This document shows, one piece after another, positions 33,201 to 41,270 of a DNA stretch of 64,000 bases; position 1 is the first letter of the stretch, and each line of letters begins with the position of its first letter. A model generated the notes under the pieces. The model ran no database searches. It saw only the letters and a program-made list of their open reading frames with translations, and was not told the DNA's origin. Origin of the DNA: Thauera sp. UBA6194. GTDB taxonomy: Bacteria > Pseudomonadota > Gammaproteobacteria > Burkholderiales > Rhodocyclaceae. Location: the NCBI GenBank assembly GCA_002422685.1, contig DITC01000022.1, positions 62,001 through 126,000 on the forward strand, in the 5' to 3' direction. Made by a program: the position numbers and the translations under genes.

Positions 33201-35989
33201 TCGCCCGCATGGGTGACGAGGACCTCGCCGGCTTCGCCGCCACCCGCGCCCCGACCGCCCACGGCCACGTTGGCCGAAATCGCCGGTATCTCGACGCCTT
33301 CGATCTCGATTGGAAACACCAGCGTTCCAGTCGTCGCGCTGCCGCCGGAACCACCGCTGCCGCCCACGCTCTGCGCGAAGATCCCGTCGCTGTTCGGCCC
33401 TGTCGTGTCGATCTGCCCGCGGTTCTCGACGCTCACCTTGCCGCCAACACCGCCCGCGCCACCATCGCCGCCGACACCCACCGCGACCGCGACCGGGCCG
33501 GCGAGGGAGAGGCTGGTCGCATCGCCACCGCTGCCGCCCCCACCACCGACGCTTTGCGCGAAGACACCGGCCGAATTGTTGCCGCGGGTGGCAATACGTC
33601 CGGCATTCAGGATCTCGACCTCATCGCCCACGTTGCCGACACCCCCCTCGCCACCGACCGCAGTCGACACCGAGGCCAAACCGATGCTGCCCGCAATCGC
33701 AGCGCCGCCGTTGCCACCGCCACCGCCAATGCTCTGCGCAAAAATCCCTGCCGCGCTGCGCCCGTAGGTGTCGATGACCCCGCCGTTGATGACGCTGATA
33801 CGGCCACCAGCACCACCACTGTTGCCCTCTCCGCCAAGGCTGACGCCAACCGAGGTTCCGCCCACGGCAAGACTGCCGGCCAGGCCGCCGTTGCCGCCGC
33901 CCCCTCCGATGCTCTGCGTGAAGATGCCGGCGGAGAGATCGCCTCTCGTGGTGATCGCGGCCAGACTGTCGACCGTCACCTCATCGGCGGCACCAGCCAC
34001 CGCGCCCTTGCCGCCGATGCTTACCGCGACACTGAGCCCTCCGCCACCGGCGCCGGCGAAGGACATGCCGCCATTGCCGCCACCACCGCCGATGCTCTGC
34101 GCCACGATGCCGTGCGAGCCGGCCCCAGCGGTGTCGATCGTCGTTCCGCTCAGCGTGCGGACATCGACGAGCTCGCCAGCGTCTCCGCCACCTCCCCCGT
34201 TGCCACCCAGGGCGACCGACACGTTCAGACTCGAGCCGCCCGGCACCGTCCCGGCAACCGCAAGGCCGCCGTTGCCGCCGCCACCGCCGACCGACTGCGC
34301 GTGGATGCCGTGTGCGCTGTCCCCCGCGGTGTCGATGTCGCTGCCGTCCGCTGTGACGAATACCTTTTCTCCCGCGCCACCAAGACCGCCCGCGCCACCC
34401 ACTGCGACAGCCACGGCCTCGGAAATCGACACTGCGTCGCCACCGTTGCCGCCACCGCCACCGACCGACTGCGCGAACAGCGCAGTCGAGCGATCACCAT
34501 CCGTGCTCACCGACCCCGAGTCGTTGATCGTCACCACGCCCGACCCACCGCCCGACCCGGCTCGACCACCCACCGTGAACCAGCCGCCGGCGTCACCGCC
34601 GTCGCCACCCCCGCCACCGATCGACTGCGCCAGGATGCCGAAGGAGTCGTCACGCTCGGTGGTAACGCTGCCGCTATTGCTCACCGTCACCGCTGCACCG
34701 CTGGATTCGCCACCGCCATTGCCGCCTTCGGTGTAGATCCCGTCGGCGCTGCTGCCGGAGCCAGCACCGGCGCCGACGCTTCTGGCCAGGATCCCGTGCG
34801 CGTTCCCGCCCTTGGTCGCAATGATTCCATCATTGATGACCAGCACGACCCCGGCGTCCCCGCCATCTCCGCCATCATCGCCGATCACAATCGCCCCATC
34901 GGCATCACCGCCGGATCCGCCGTCGCCGCCGCGGCTCTGGGCGAACACGCCATGGCTGCGATCGCCCTGGGTGGTGATGACCGACTCCTCGCCGAGCGTC
35001 ACGAATACGGCGCTGCTGTCACCGCCGTCGCCACCCGAACCGGGGAATGAAAGCACGCCGAACCAACCGCCCCCGTTCCCGCCCTTTCCTCCCTGGCTGA
35101 TCGCCGAGATCCCGTGCATTCCTGGAGCATTGCCGTACACGGTGATCGCGGAATTGCTGTTGGCTTCGACCGAACCCGCATCGCCGCCACGTCGGCCGTC
35201 GCTGCAGAAAGTCACGAAGATCAGACTGAAGCATGAACCCGAGCCACCGGTTCCCCCAGTCGAGCCGACCAGCATGCCCTTGGCGTCGAGCGTGCTGAAT
35301 GGGGCGCCTGCCCCGGAGGCGTTGTTGTTGACAGTCAGGCTGCCACTGATCACGCCGCCCGCGTCCGCCGAATCCTCCGCGAGGCGCTCCAACAGCCCGA
35401 TGGTGGAGTACGTCTCCTCGCCGATCGAAAAGGTCTCGGGTTTATCTTCATCGTCATAGGACGCGACAAGGATGAACTCGTCCTCCACCTTCAGCGGCAT
35501 CACGCCATCCTGGGATACGACGTCGACCGCTTCCGTGTTGCTGTCGCCGTCCGTATCCCACTGAACGATCTTGAATTCCGCATCCGACACCGCATCGCCC
35601 CACTCGCCGGTGCGCGAAAGCTCGATGCCGATCGTGCCGGGGGCGACGGTCGTGCTCCCCGCAAGGCCGTCGCCGACGATCACGGTGTCCACGCCGCTGG
35701 TATAGCGGATGCCGTCAGCGGTGACATCGGTGCAGTTTGCGGTCGGGCTGCCGGAGCACAGCGCATTCGCCTCGGCGAGCGCATCCTGCGTGCCGATCGC
35801 CAGGCAGCCGAGTGCAATTGCGGCGAGCTGCGGCAACAGCACCGTAGTTCCACCATCGAGCAAGGTGCGCAACACACGCGCCAAGGGTCGCAGCGAACCA
35901 GGCAGGCGCCCTGCCGTCGGATCGGAAGAGGGGAACCCGGCAGGATGACGATCGGCTGACATCGATGAGGCTCGGCGAGGCTCGTGCAT
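30209..35989 (-). CDS. Giant Gly-rich autotransporter
   Basis: A 1926-residue type V secreted protein. An extended basic N-terminus leads to a hydrophobic signal (TTVLLPQLAAIALGCLAIG). The passenger (about residues 90-1550) is a Gly/Ser/Ala-rich repeat array with some seventeen copies of a unit ending in AQSVGGGGGNGG. The copies are spaced about 60-80 residues and form a predicted beta-helix. The C-terminal 280 residues are an autotransporter beta-barrel, ending in the outer-membrane signature VWVKYSIPF. ATG 35989 is preferred over an upstream GTG because GGGAG is nine bases before it. It may act in adhesion or aggregation; nothing links it to C1 metabolism. Base composition is like the surroundings. 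Confidence 0.9.
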   Translation of the reverse strand: MHEPRRASSMSADRHPAGFPSSDPTAGRLPGSLRPLARVLRTLLDGGTTVLLPQLAAIALGCLAIGTQDALAEANALCSGSPTANCTDVTADGIRYTSGVDTVIVGDGLAGSTTVAPGTIGIELSRTGEWGDAVSDAEFKIVQWDTDGDSNTEAVDVVSQDGVMPLKVEDEFILVASYDDEDKPETFSIGEETYSTIGLLERLAEDSADAGGVISGSLTVNNNASGAGAPFSTLDAKGMLVGSTGGTGGSGSCFSLIFVTFCSDGRRGGDAGSVEANSNSAITVYGNAPGMHGISAISQGGKGGNGGGWFGVLSFPGSGGDGGDSSAVFVTLGEESVITTQGDRSHGVFAQSRGGDGGSGGDADGAIVIGDDGGDGGDAGVVLVINDGIIATKGGNAHGILARSVGAGAGSGSSADGIYTEGGNGGGESSGAAVTVSNSGSVTTERDDSFGILAQSIGGGGGDGGDAGGWFTVGGRAGSGGGSGVVTINDSGSVSTDGDRSTALFAQSVGGGGGNGGDAVSISEAVAVAVGGAGGLGGAGEKVFVTADGSDIDTAGDSAHGIHAQSVGGGGGNGGLAVAGTVPGGSSLNVSVALGGNGGGGGDAGELVDVRTLSGTTIDTAGAGSHGIVAQSIGGGGGNGGMSFAGAGGGGLSVAVSIGGKGAVAGAADEVTVDSLAAITTRGDLSAGIFTQSIGGGGGNGGLAGSLAVGGTSVGVSLGGEGNSGGAGGRISVINGGVIDTYGRSAAGIFAQSIGGGGGNGGAAIAGSIGLASVSTAVGGEGGVGNVGDEVEILNAGRIATRGNNSAGVFAQSVGGGGGSGGDATSLSLAGPVAVAVGVGGDGGAGGVGGKVSVENRGQIDTTGPNSDGIFAQSVGGSGGSGGSATTGTLVFPIEIEGVEIPAISANVAVGGRGAGGGEAGEVLVTHAGEIRTTGFLSNGVFAQSVGGSGGKGGHASNISIAFDATFTGKVAVGGSGGQGGVGNQVTVDASGLIGTAGDFSAGVFAQSVGGGGGTGGNATNLSLSLTPPPTAPDDFIPAPSANVDVSVGGDGGSGAHADIVTVRNAGTVVTSGNFAPGVMAQSVGGSGGFGGDARSIQVELTADPMDFAPLTQLTSLDLTMVFGGDGGTGSYGEEVTVSNQGSVVTTGAFSHGIVAQSVGGGGGSGGSAMSFEFSNADVVPEIPVLDDISGLTTLEMTLQGSGGGGGDGGKVTLESTGDIMTSGAFAMGIVAQSVAGGGGLAGLFNPHGVISNEIGDALFNAVMESEAGLSFAGSVGGAGDAGDIIVRHTGNIRTSGDVAHGLFAQSAAGQGTAGAVDVVLDGSIDVSGRGADGVHAHSGGAADSGPISVRIEGGGSIRGGSGTGVGLRLSGGTDNLITNHGALSAQSGTAIVGGDGGETVFNHGTVTGSVALGSGANAFLNEDGSLLNSGEVVGLGAGNLLTNQGVLAPGGDGALMRTALGGDLVQGVGGVMAFDLDLGARQSDRLDVSGSAQLDGRLRLAPANGGYASPGAQRYPLIMASGGVAAEALALETERSAVVSYALASPSDDELAVDARVDFSPSSMRGNARRIGEHVNAIQAAGGSAGFAPFAAGLVAQPDLASLGAAYEMLSPALIGSVTTLATLASAEFNDAMHSCREREGRDRFLREGECGWFRVGRADREQRRTDHNDGYELATVSVAGGVQRALAPDLSMGVALAYQRSDLEARYAGVDGDRVEAGVILKRQFDATAVSGSFNVGYGRYDSARRIAFAGPVQVASGRYDLWSASAQARVSHDVLRGDDVYVRPMLSAAVSHVAREGFRENGAGGASLDVERERDTVLTVQPAIEVGGERKLDDGSLLRPRLRLGVTRYLTGNEREITATLLGAPDGVGPFTVTNRADRTYADVVAGVDLLRPGGSTLRLDYTGQFSRNSSANAVWVKYSIPF
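32070..35100 (-). repeat. Coding repeats of the autotransporter passenger
   Basis: About seventeen degenerate copies with a period of roughly 180-230 bp encode the pattern G-h-x-A-Q-S-V/I-G-G-G/S-G-G-x-G-G. The central copies are closest to each other and outer ones decay (AQSRGGDGG at the N-terminal end, AQSAAGQG at the C-terminal end). Such arrays change copy number by recombination. Confidence 0.85.
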
Positions 35990-36341
35990 GATCGCTACTC
36001 CCACGTGGGTGACGGGTTAAGTTCAGTGTCAACGACTCGACCCTACAGGGACGCATTAACCGTGCCTTTGCCACGCCATGAATCTAAAACCTTGATTCGC
36101 AATGCATTTTTTTACATTGCAGGGCATCTTCGTGCACACCGGGCCTCGCTATGTAAATTTTTCCGACACTGGATCCGGCGCCGGCCTTGACCGACTCGTG
36201 CGTGCGTCACGAGCGCATGTGGATCAAAGGGCCCGGTCGACGGGCAAGTTGTCCATGCAAACTGAAACAATCACGCCTTGACCGAGCATGTCGAAGGGGT
36301 ACAGGCTTGCAATACCTCATCACCGCATGCAAGGAGCACAC
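35990..36341. other. Divergent intergenic region with AT-rich core and dyad
   Basis: The region between the autotransporter and the helical repeat protein has no gene. It holds an AT-rich stretch with the perfect dyad GCAATG (36099-36104) / CATTGC (36115-36120) around a T-rich loop. It should carry promoters for both divergent genes; no clear -35/-10 pair could be fixed. Confidence 0.5.
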
Positions 36342-36884
36342 ATGAACCGACGTCTGGCTGGTCTGGCTCTGTGCCTGAGCATCGCCGCCCTGCCGCAGGT
36401 TGCGATGGCCGATAACGACAAAGGGCGCGGCGCAGAGATGCGCGACGTGATCCGCGGCGAGCAGATGCGTACCGAAGCGGGTCGCAGCGGAGATGTCCGC
36501 CGCGACGGCCCCCAGCGCGAGCGCCGCGAAGCGAGCGCGCAGGAGCGCGAATACGACAAGGCGGAGCGCAACTACGAGAAAGCGGAACGCAAGCGCGACC
36601 GCGAGAACGACAAGCGCTACGAAGAACGGATGCGCGAGGACGACAAGGCGCGCGCCGAGCGCCTGCGCGAGCGGGACAAGGCCGATGACGAGCGCGTGCG
36701 CGAGAGCGACAAGCGCTACGAAGAACGGATGCGCGAGGACGACAAGGCGCGCGCCGAGCGCCTGCGCGAACGCGACAAGGCCGACGATGAGCGCGTGCGC
36801 GAATCCAACAAGGCGCGCGAAGAGCGCATGCGTGAATCGCGCAAGGCGTGGGAAGAACGCGAGCGCGAGCGCAACAAGAACTGA
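36342..36884 (+). CDS. Exported Arg/Glu/Asp/Lys-rich helical repeat protein
   Basis: A 180-residue protein with a clean signal peptide (LAGLALCLSIAALPQVAMA). The mature part consists almost only of charged residues. It includes two adjacent 33-residue repeats starting DKRYEERMREDDKARAERL and further shorter echoes. The pattern of alternating acidic and basic residues predicts a long single alpha helix or coiled coil. Its size and export place it in the periplasm or envelope. It has AAGGAG before the ATG. No family could be named; similar low-complexity proteins are common in this group. Function is unknown. Confidence 0.8.
   Translation: MNRRLAGLALCLSIAALPQVAMADNDKGRGAEMRDVIRGEQMRTEAGRSGDVRRDGPQRERREASAQEREYDKAERNYEKAERKRDRENDKRYEERMREDDKARAERLRERDKADDERVRESDKRYEERMREDDKARAERLRERDKADDERVRESNKAREERMRESRKAWEERERERNKN
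36609..36806 (+). repeat. Two 99-bp tandem repeats in the helical protein gene
   Basis: Copies 36609-36707 and 36708-36806 are nearly identical at DNA level and encode almost the same 33 residues. A recent duplication is likely, as few synonymous changes separate them. Confidence 0.9.
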
Positions 36885-36902
36885 GGCGCACTCGATCGAA
36901 AC

Positions 36903-36920
36903 AGGGGGCTTCGGCCCCCT
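36903..36920 (+). terminator. Hairpin with UUCG loop after the helical protein gene
   Basis: A 6-bp GC stem GGGGGC / GCCCCC closed by the stable TTCG tetraloop, 19 bp after the stop codon. No U-tract follows, so it is a partial terminator or mRNA end. Confidence 0.6.
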
Positions 36921-37204
36921 CGCCGTTGCAAGCCGCTTCGTTCTTCGCCCTTCGCCCCGCCCGGTCGCAGATGGCGCCCATACCCCTCGGGCGATGCTCC
37001 GATGAAGTACGACGCCAGGAAAATAAAAATAAAACTATCAATATCCCTGCGTTTCACCCATACTGCGCCGCAGCGATATTCAAGTCATGTAGTTTGTTTG
37101 TTGGTGCATCCGATTTTTCGATCGTATTTACCAAAAGTCATACCTTGCTGTCTTGATACTCGCCCCATTCAGGGGGCTTTCCCCATTTTCAGGAGATTCA
37201 AGAC
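36921..37204 (+). promoter_or_regulatory. AT-rich leader and promoter region of cspA
   Basis: About 280 bp without a gene. The part after 37010 is unusually AT-rich for this window. Cold-shock genes usually have a long 5' leader that changes structure with temperature, and this stretch has the right size. No exact -35/-10 or cold box could be fixed by eye. Confidence 0.45.
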
Positions 37205-37411
37205 ATGGCAACAGGTACTGTGAAGTGGTTCAACGATTCCAAGGGCTTTGGTTTCATCACCCCGGAAGCCGGCGGTGACGATCTTTTCGCCCACTTTTCC
37301 GCCATCCAGGGTTCGGGTTTCAAGACCCTCGCGGAAGGCCAGCGTGTGAGCTTCGACGTGACCACGGGCCCCAAGGGTCTGCAGGCGTCGAACATCCGCG
37401 CCGCCGACTAA
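37205..37411 (+). CDS. cspA: Cold-shock protein, CspA family
   Basis: A 68-residue single-domain OB fold that binds single-stranded RNA and DNA and melts RNA structure. RNP1 (KGFGFIT) and RNP2 (DLFAHFSAI) motifs are intact, with the opening VKWFNDSKGFGFI. An AGGAG stands upstream of the ATG. The gene ends 41 bp before a strong terminator, so it is monocistronic. No oddity is seen. The specific paralogue name (cspA versus cspD/E) cannot be set from one window. Confidence 0.95.
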   Translation: MATGTVKWFNDSKGFGFITPEAGGDDLFAHFSAIQGSGFKTLAEGQRVSFDVTTGPKGLQASNIRAAD

Positions 37412-37452
37412 GCAACACCCCGACTGCGCGCCTGGCGCGCAGGTCGTCTCAA

Positions 37453-37476
37453 GGCCCGACGCGAGTCGGGCCTTTT
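37453..37476 (+). terminator. Rho-independent terminator of cspA
   Basis: A perfect 8-bp stem GGCCCGAC / GTCGGGCC with a GCGA loop, followed by TTTT. Confidence 0.9.
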
Positions 37477-37559
37477 GCTTTATGGCGCCGGAAAAATCGC
37501 AGCGTGTTCCTCCGCCGCGCACCGCGCCAACCATCAGCCCGTCGAACAAGGAGAGCTCA

Positions 37560-37922
37560 ATGCCCCAGCTGATCCAACGCACCGAACTCAAGACCTTCTA
37601 CTACACGCCCGTCCACTGCCCGTTCTGCGGCGTGCGCGTGATGGGGGCCGACCCGATCGACGAGACCCGCATCACCGCCTGCCCGCACACGCTGTTCATC
37701 GCCCACGATACGGCCTTCGAGTATCGCTCGGCCCGCCTCGACGCGCACCTCGAGCTCGATGGCATGTCGGAGCAGCAGGTCGAAGACAGGTGGCAGGGCG
37801 ATGCGCGCGGCATCGATGGCTTCACCGACACGATCAGCCTGCCCGATGCGATCAAGGTCGCGGCCTATGCGCCCGCACCGTCCGCGTATGGCTCGTACTA
37901 CGGCTTTGCGCCGATCGGATAA
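37560..37922 (+). CDS. Small protein with CPFC motif, unknown function
   Basis: A 120-residue soluble protein that I do not recognise. Residues 20-23 (HCPFCG) form a zinc-ribbon-like knuckle, and a second Cys-His pair is ACPHTLF, so a zinc site or a small Fe-S site is possible. The C-terminal 20 residues are rich in Ala, Pro, Ser and Tyr. AAGGAGA precedes the ATG with good spacing, which supports a real gene. It lies after the cspA terminator and has a 70-bp gap before the convergent HAD phosphatase gene. Similar short proteins are seen as hypothetical genes in related bacteria, as far as I recall; no role is claimed. Confidence 0.7.
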   Translation: MPQLIQRTELKTFYYTPVHCPFCGVRVMGADPIDETRITACPHTLFIAHDTAFEYRSARLDAHLELDGMSEQQVEDRWQGDARGIDGFTDTISLPDAIKVAAYAPAPSAYGSYYGFAPIG

Positions 37923-37992
37923 GACGCCCCGGTTTCGCTCGAGCCCCGACCTGCCCGCGTTTCGGGACTGAAGGAGCCCGGGTGGGCAGTCT

Positions 37993-38802
37993 TCAATCCA
38001 GGTGCTCGATGATCGACCAGCCGCGCGCTTGCGCATGGGCGCGCAGGTCGGCATCCGGCCGCACGGCGACCGGCTCGTCCGCCCATTCGAGCAGCGGCAG
38101 ATCGCTGCGCGAATCGGAATAGAACACGCGCTGACGAAAAACTTCGGCGGGACCAAGCAAGGCAGCATCACCTGCACCGGGCGCAGCGTCCGCACGCGCG
38201 CGCAGCCAGGCCTCCACGCGCTCGACCTTGGCGGCGCCGTGGCACAGCGGACCGGCATACTCGCCGGTGAAACGACCGTTCTCGACCACCGGCTGGCTGC
38301 CGAGCAGATGCGGGATGCCGAAGGCGCGCGCAAACGGGCGCGCCACGATCTCGTTGGTGGTGGTCACGATGCAGCACAGGTCGCCAGCAGCCTGGTGACG
38401 CGCCACCAAGCCGCGACTGGCGGCAGGCAGCTCGCGACGGATCACCGCCTCGAAGCGGGTCTGCAGCGCGGGGATGTCCGCAGGCGCAACCGCAAGCAGG
38501 TGTTGCGCGGCAAAACGGTGTAGCGCCTCGATGGGGGTGCGTCCCGCGACATAGCCGCGACAGACGTCGAGGTAGGCCTCGTCGGTCCCCGGCGCGAGCA
38601 CGCCCTCGCCGACCATGAAGCGCGCCCAGCGCAGGCCGCTGTCGCATGGGATGAGGGTGAAGTCCAGGTCAAACAAGACAAGCGCGGGCGACGCAGGGTC
38701 GGTGTGCCGGTGCTCGGACAGGTCCCAGCCGGACGACAGGTCGCGCTCAGCTCCGCTAAGCTCAGACGAGGCGGGCCTGGAACGCCCAGCCAGGTCAGCC
38801 AC
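37993..38802 (-). CDS. HAD-superfamily IB phosphatase (SerB/PGP-like)
   Basis: A hydrolase of about 269 residues with the HAD motif I FDLDFTLIP (nucleophile Asp). A cap region follows, then motif II in IVTTTNE and motif III/IV SDSRSDLPLLEWA. It belongs to the phosphoserine-phosphatase-like HAD-IB group that removes phosphate from small metabolites. The ATG-initiated longer frame lies inside pabBC; a GTG at 38802 that overlaps the pabBC stop by 8 bp is the more likely start. It is the last gene of the fhc-fae-like-pabBC unit, so a phosphatase step in cofactor or p-aminobenzoate-related metabolism is possible but not shown. Confidence 0.8.
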   Translation of the reverse strand: MADLAGRSRPASSELSGAERDLSSGWDLSEHRHTDPASPALVLFDLDFTLIPCDSGLRWARFMVGEGVLAPGTDEAYLDVCRGYVAGRTPIEALHRFAAQHLLAVAPADIPALQTRFEAVIRRELPAASRGLVARHQAAGDLCCIVTTTNEIVARPFARAFGIPHLLGSQPVVENGRFTGEYAGPLCHGAAKVERVEAWLRARADAAPGAGDAALLGPAEVFRQRVFYSDSRSDLPLLEWADEPVAVRPDADLRAHAQARGWSIIEHLD

Positions 38803-40726
38803 GGTCCGCCCGCAATACCTCAGCGGGCAGCTTGCAGCGCGCCGCCTCACCCGCCGCCAGCCGCGCCTCGAGCACCCCGCGCAGCGCATTGGTCAGCACG
38901 ATGCGCTCGGCGCGCAACAGATCCTCCACACGCAGCGCCTGCTCGCGCGCCGACCACTCGGCATCGTCCAGCACCGCGGCGCGCATCGTGCCCGGCAGCA
39001 CGCCGCGGCCGACCGGCGGCGTCAGCCACTGGCCGTCGATGCGCACGAAGACGTTGCTGCGCCCGCCTTCGGTCAGCCAGCCGTCGGCATCGAAGAACAG
39101 GGTGTCGAAGGCACCGCGCCCCTGCGCTGCACGAATGCCCGCGTCGTAGCGGCTGCGCAGCGTGGTCTTGTGCGCGAACAGCCCGTGCGGGTCGTCGATC
39201 GGCTCGGGCGCGATCAACACCTCCACCGGCCCCGCGGGCAGCGGCTCGAGCGGCGCGACCACGATCTCGAAACGACCGTCCTTGTGCAGCGCCAGCCGCA
39301 TCCGAACCGGCAGGCCGGGCGCCAGGCCCGCAACCTGCTCGCGCAGCGCGGCGACGATCTCGGCGCGCGGGCACGCGAAGCCGAGCGCCGCCGCGCTCGT
39401 CGCCAGACGGGCGAGATGGCGCTCGACCTGGCGGACGCCGTCCGCGCGCGTGGCGTACATGGTCTCGAACAGGCTGAAGCCGGGGTCCAGCCCGGTCAGG
39501 AAGCGCGCCTTGAGCGCGCACTCCTCGAATTCCTCCTCGGCGCGGCTATCGATGACGATGCCCGCGCCCACGCCCATGCGGCCATCGCAGCCGGCACCGT
39601 CGGCGCGTTGCTGCAGGGTCAGCGTGCGGATCGTCACCGACAGGCAGAAGTCGCCGCAGGCCTGGTCCGGGCGCGTAGGTGCGTCGATCCAGCCGATGCT
39701 GCCGGTGTAGAGGCCGCGCGGGGTGTTCTCCAGCTCGGCGATGATCTGCATGGTGCGATGCTTGGGCGCGCCGGTGATCGAGCCGCAAGGAAAGAGCGCG
39801 CGCAGCAAGGCCGGGAAGTCGGTGTCGTCGGGCAGCTCGGCCTCGATGCTCGAGGTCATCTGGAATACGGTCGGGTAGGCCTCGACCGTAAACAGCGCCG
39901 GCACGCGCACGCTGCCGGTGCGGGCGATGCGGCCGAGATCGTTGCGCAGCAGGTCGACGATCATCAGGTTTTCGGCGCGGTTCTTGGTGTCGCCGGCGAG
40001 CATGCGTGCGATCTCGCTGTCGCCCTCGGCCTCCCGTGCGCGCGGCGCGGTGCCCTTCATCGGCCGCGCCGACAGGCGCCCGCCCGCATTGCGCAGGAAG
40101 AGCTCGGGTGAGCACGACAGCACGTAGTCGGGGCCGGCCGTGCCCGGCGGCAGGGCGATGAAGGCGCCGAAGGCCACCGCCTGGCGCGCGCGCAGCCGCC
40201 GGTACAGGCTCACCGGCGCGCCGAAGGTGCGGAAATCGAGCCGGTAGGTGTAATTGACCTGGTAGGTCTCGCCCTCGCCGATCGCGGCATGGATGCGCGC
40301 GATCGCGTCACAGAAGGCGGCGTGATCCACCGAAGGGCGGATGTCGAGCACGCCAGCCGCGGCCGGCGCACGGCCGTCCATACCGCGGCCGCCTGAGGTC
40401 TCCTCCTGCTCACGCGCGACCAGCCAGGCATCGACCGCGTCGGCGCCCAGATGCTGCAGGCGCTCGAACATCAGCACGCGCAGGCTGCCACCGTGCTCGG
40501 GCGCGAGGCGCTCGTGGCCGGCGCGCAGCAGGCGCGCACCCCACTCGTAGTCGGCCAGCACCACCGCGTGCAGGCCGGCGCGCAGGTCGCGGTCGGCCGC
40601 AGCCCACACCGCATCGAGCGTGGCGGGATCGTCGCAGCGGTGCTCGCGCACGAAGCCGGTGTACAGCCGGCTGGTGGGCGCGGCGGCGGTGGCGTAGCAG
40701 TCGTCGAGAAGGGCGAAGCAGGTCAT
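38795..40726 (-). CDS. pabB: Aminodeoxychorismate synthase component I fused to aminodeoxychorismate lyase (PabB-PabC)
   Basis: A 643-residue fusion that makes p-aminobenzoate from chorismate. The PabB part (about residues 1-400) has YQVNYTYRLDF, PMKGTAPR, DLLRNDLGRIARTG and CGSITGAPKHRTM, the chorismate-binding motifs. The PabC part (about 410-640) is a PLP-dependent lyase with FSLFETMYATRADG, the PLP lysine region HKTTLRSRYD and LTEGGRSNVFVR. Such fusions are common in proteobacteria. Here it sits in a C1 operon 10 bp after the fae-like gene. p-Aminobenzoate is the substrate of beta-RFAP synthase, encoded at 62718, so a supply role for H4MPT in addition to folate is likely. Confidence 0.93.
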   Translation of the reverse strand: MTCFALLDDCYATAAAPTSRLYTGFVREHRCDDPATLDAVWAAADRDLRAGLHAVVLADYEWGARLLRAGHERLAPEHGGSLRVLMFERLQHLGADAVDAWLVAREQEETSGGRGMDGRAPAAAGVLDIRPSVDHAAFCDAIARIHAAIGEGETYQVNYTYRLDFRTFGAPVSLYRRLRARQAVAFGAFIALPPGTAGPDYVLSCSPELFLRNAGGRLSARPMKGTAPRAREAEGDSEIARMLAGDTKNRAENLMIVDLLRNDLGRIARTGSVRVPALFTVEAYPTVFQMTSSIEAELPDDTDFPALLRALFPCGSITGAPKHRTMQIIAELENTPRGLYTGSIGWIDAPTRPDQACGDFCLSVTIRTLTLQQRADGAGCDGRMGVGAGIVIDSRAEEEFEECALKARFLTGLDPGFSLFETMYATRADGVRQVERHLARLATSAAALGFACPRAEIVAALREQVAGLAPGLPVRMRLALHKDGRFEIVVAPLEPLPAGPVEVLIAPEPIDDPHGLFAHKTTLRSRYDAGIRAAQGRGAFDTLFFDADGWLTEGGRSNVFVRIDGQWLTPPVGRGVLPGTMRAAVLDDAEWSAREQALRVEDLLRAERIVLTNALRGVLEARLAAGEAARCKLPAEVLRADRG

Positions 40727-40736
40727 GGCGAGCGTC

Positions 40737-41270
40737 TCAGCTCCAGTCGTCCATGTCGTGCTTGATGGTGTTGCGGTTGGCGATCAGCTCGTCGAAGCTG
40801 GGCTCGTTGTTGAGCGCGCGCTTGAGCGCGAGCTTGGTGGCCTCGTAGTTGGTGCGGTACATGTCCTTCTTGTCGAGGTTCGGGTCCTTGGCGCAGCGCG
40901 GGTCGATCCACACCAGGCTGATGATGCACAGCTCGTCGGCCACGTCGCGCGGGATGATGCCCTCGATCACGCAGTCGAGCACTGCGTCGGCGGTGGCCGA
41001 CTGGACCACGCCGCCGAAGAGTTCGATGTTGGCGCTGTCCTTCAAGGTGACCTTGGGCACGGTGATCGTGACCGGGCGCACCATCTGGTTGCAGGCGCGG
41101 ATCGCGAACATCGCGGTGTGGCCCTTGCTCTGCGCCATCATGTTGGCGAAGGCCTGGCCGACCGGGCCGTCGGTGCGGCCGATCAGGATCTCGGGCATGG
41201 CGTCGGTAAATTGGCCCTCGGCGGCCAGCACGGTGGCTTCGCCGGCGTGGAAGACGTAGTTCTTGCTCAT
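40737..41270 (-). CDS. Formaldehyde-activating-enzyme homologue lacking the catalytic histidine
   Basis: A 177-residue Fae-family protein located between fhcC and pabBC. It aligns with the canonical Fae at 58891 over the full length, for example MFAIRACNQMVRPVTI with the LLAVVAPNLLCKPATV segment, and a similar C-terminal NYEATKLALKRA helix. At the position of the catalytic His22 of canonical Fae (AHIDLILG) it has Met25 (AMPEILIG), with one residue inserted nearby. True Fae condenses formaldehyde with H4MPT using that His. This protein may thus bind a related ligand or regulate the Fhc complex, as suggested for Fae2-type homologues. AAGGA precedes the ATG. Confidence 0.88.
   Translation of the reverse strand: MSKNYVFHAGEATVLAAEGQFTDAMPEILIGRTDGPVGQAFANMMAQSKGHTAMFAIRACNQMVRPVTITVPKVTLKDSANIELFGGVVQSATADAVLDCVIEGIIPRDVADELCIISLVWIDPRCAKDPNLDKKDMYRTNYEATKLALKRALNNEPSFDELIANRNTIKHDMDDWS

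Noticed and set aside
31778..35050. A 1090-codon open frame opposite the autotransporter
   Set aside because: Antisense of the Gly-rich repeats, low complexity, no start signal.
32070..35100. Regular repeats taken for a CRISPR array
   Set aside because: The repeats are coding, degenerate and long-period, and no cas genes are nearby.
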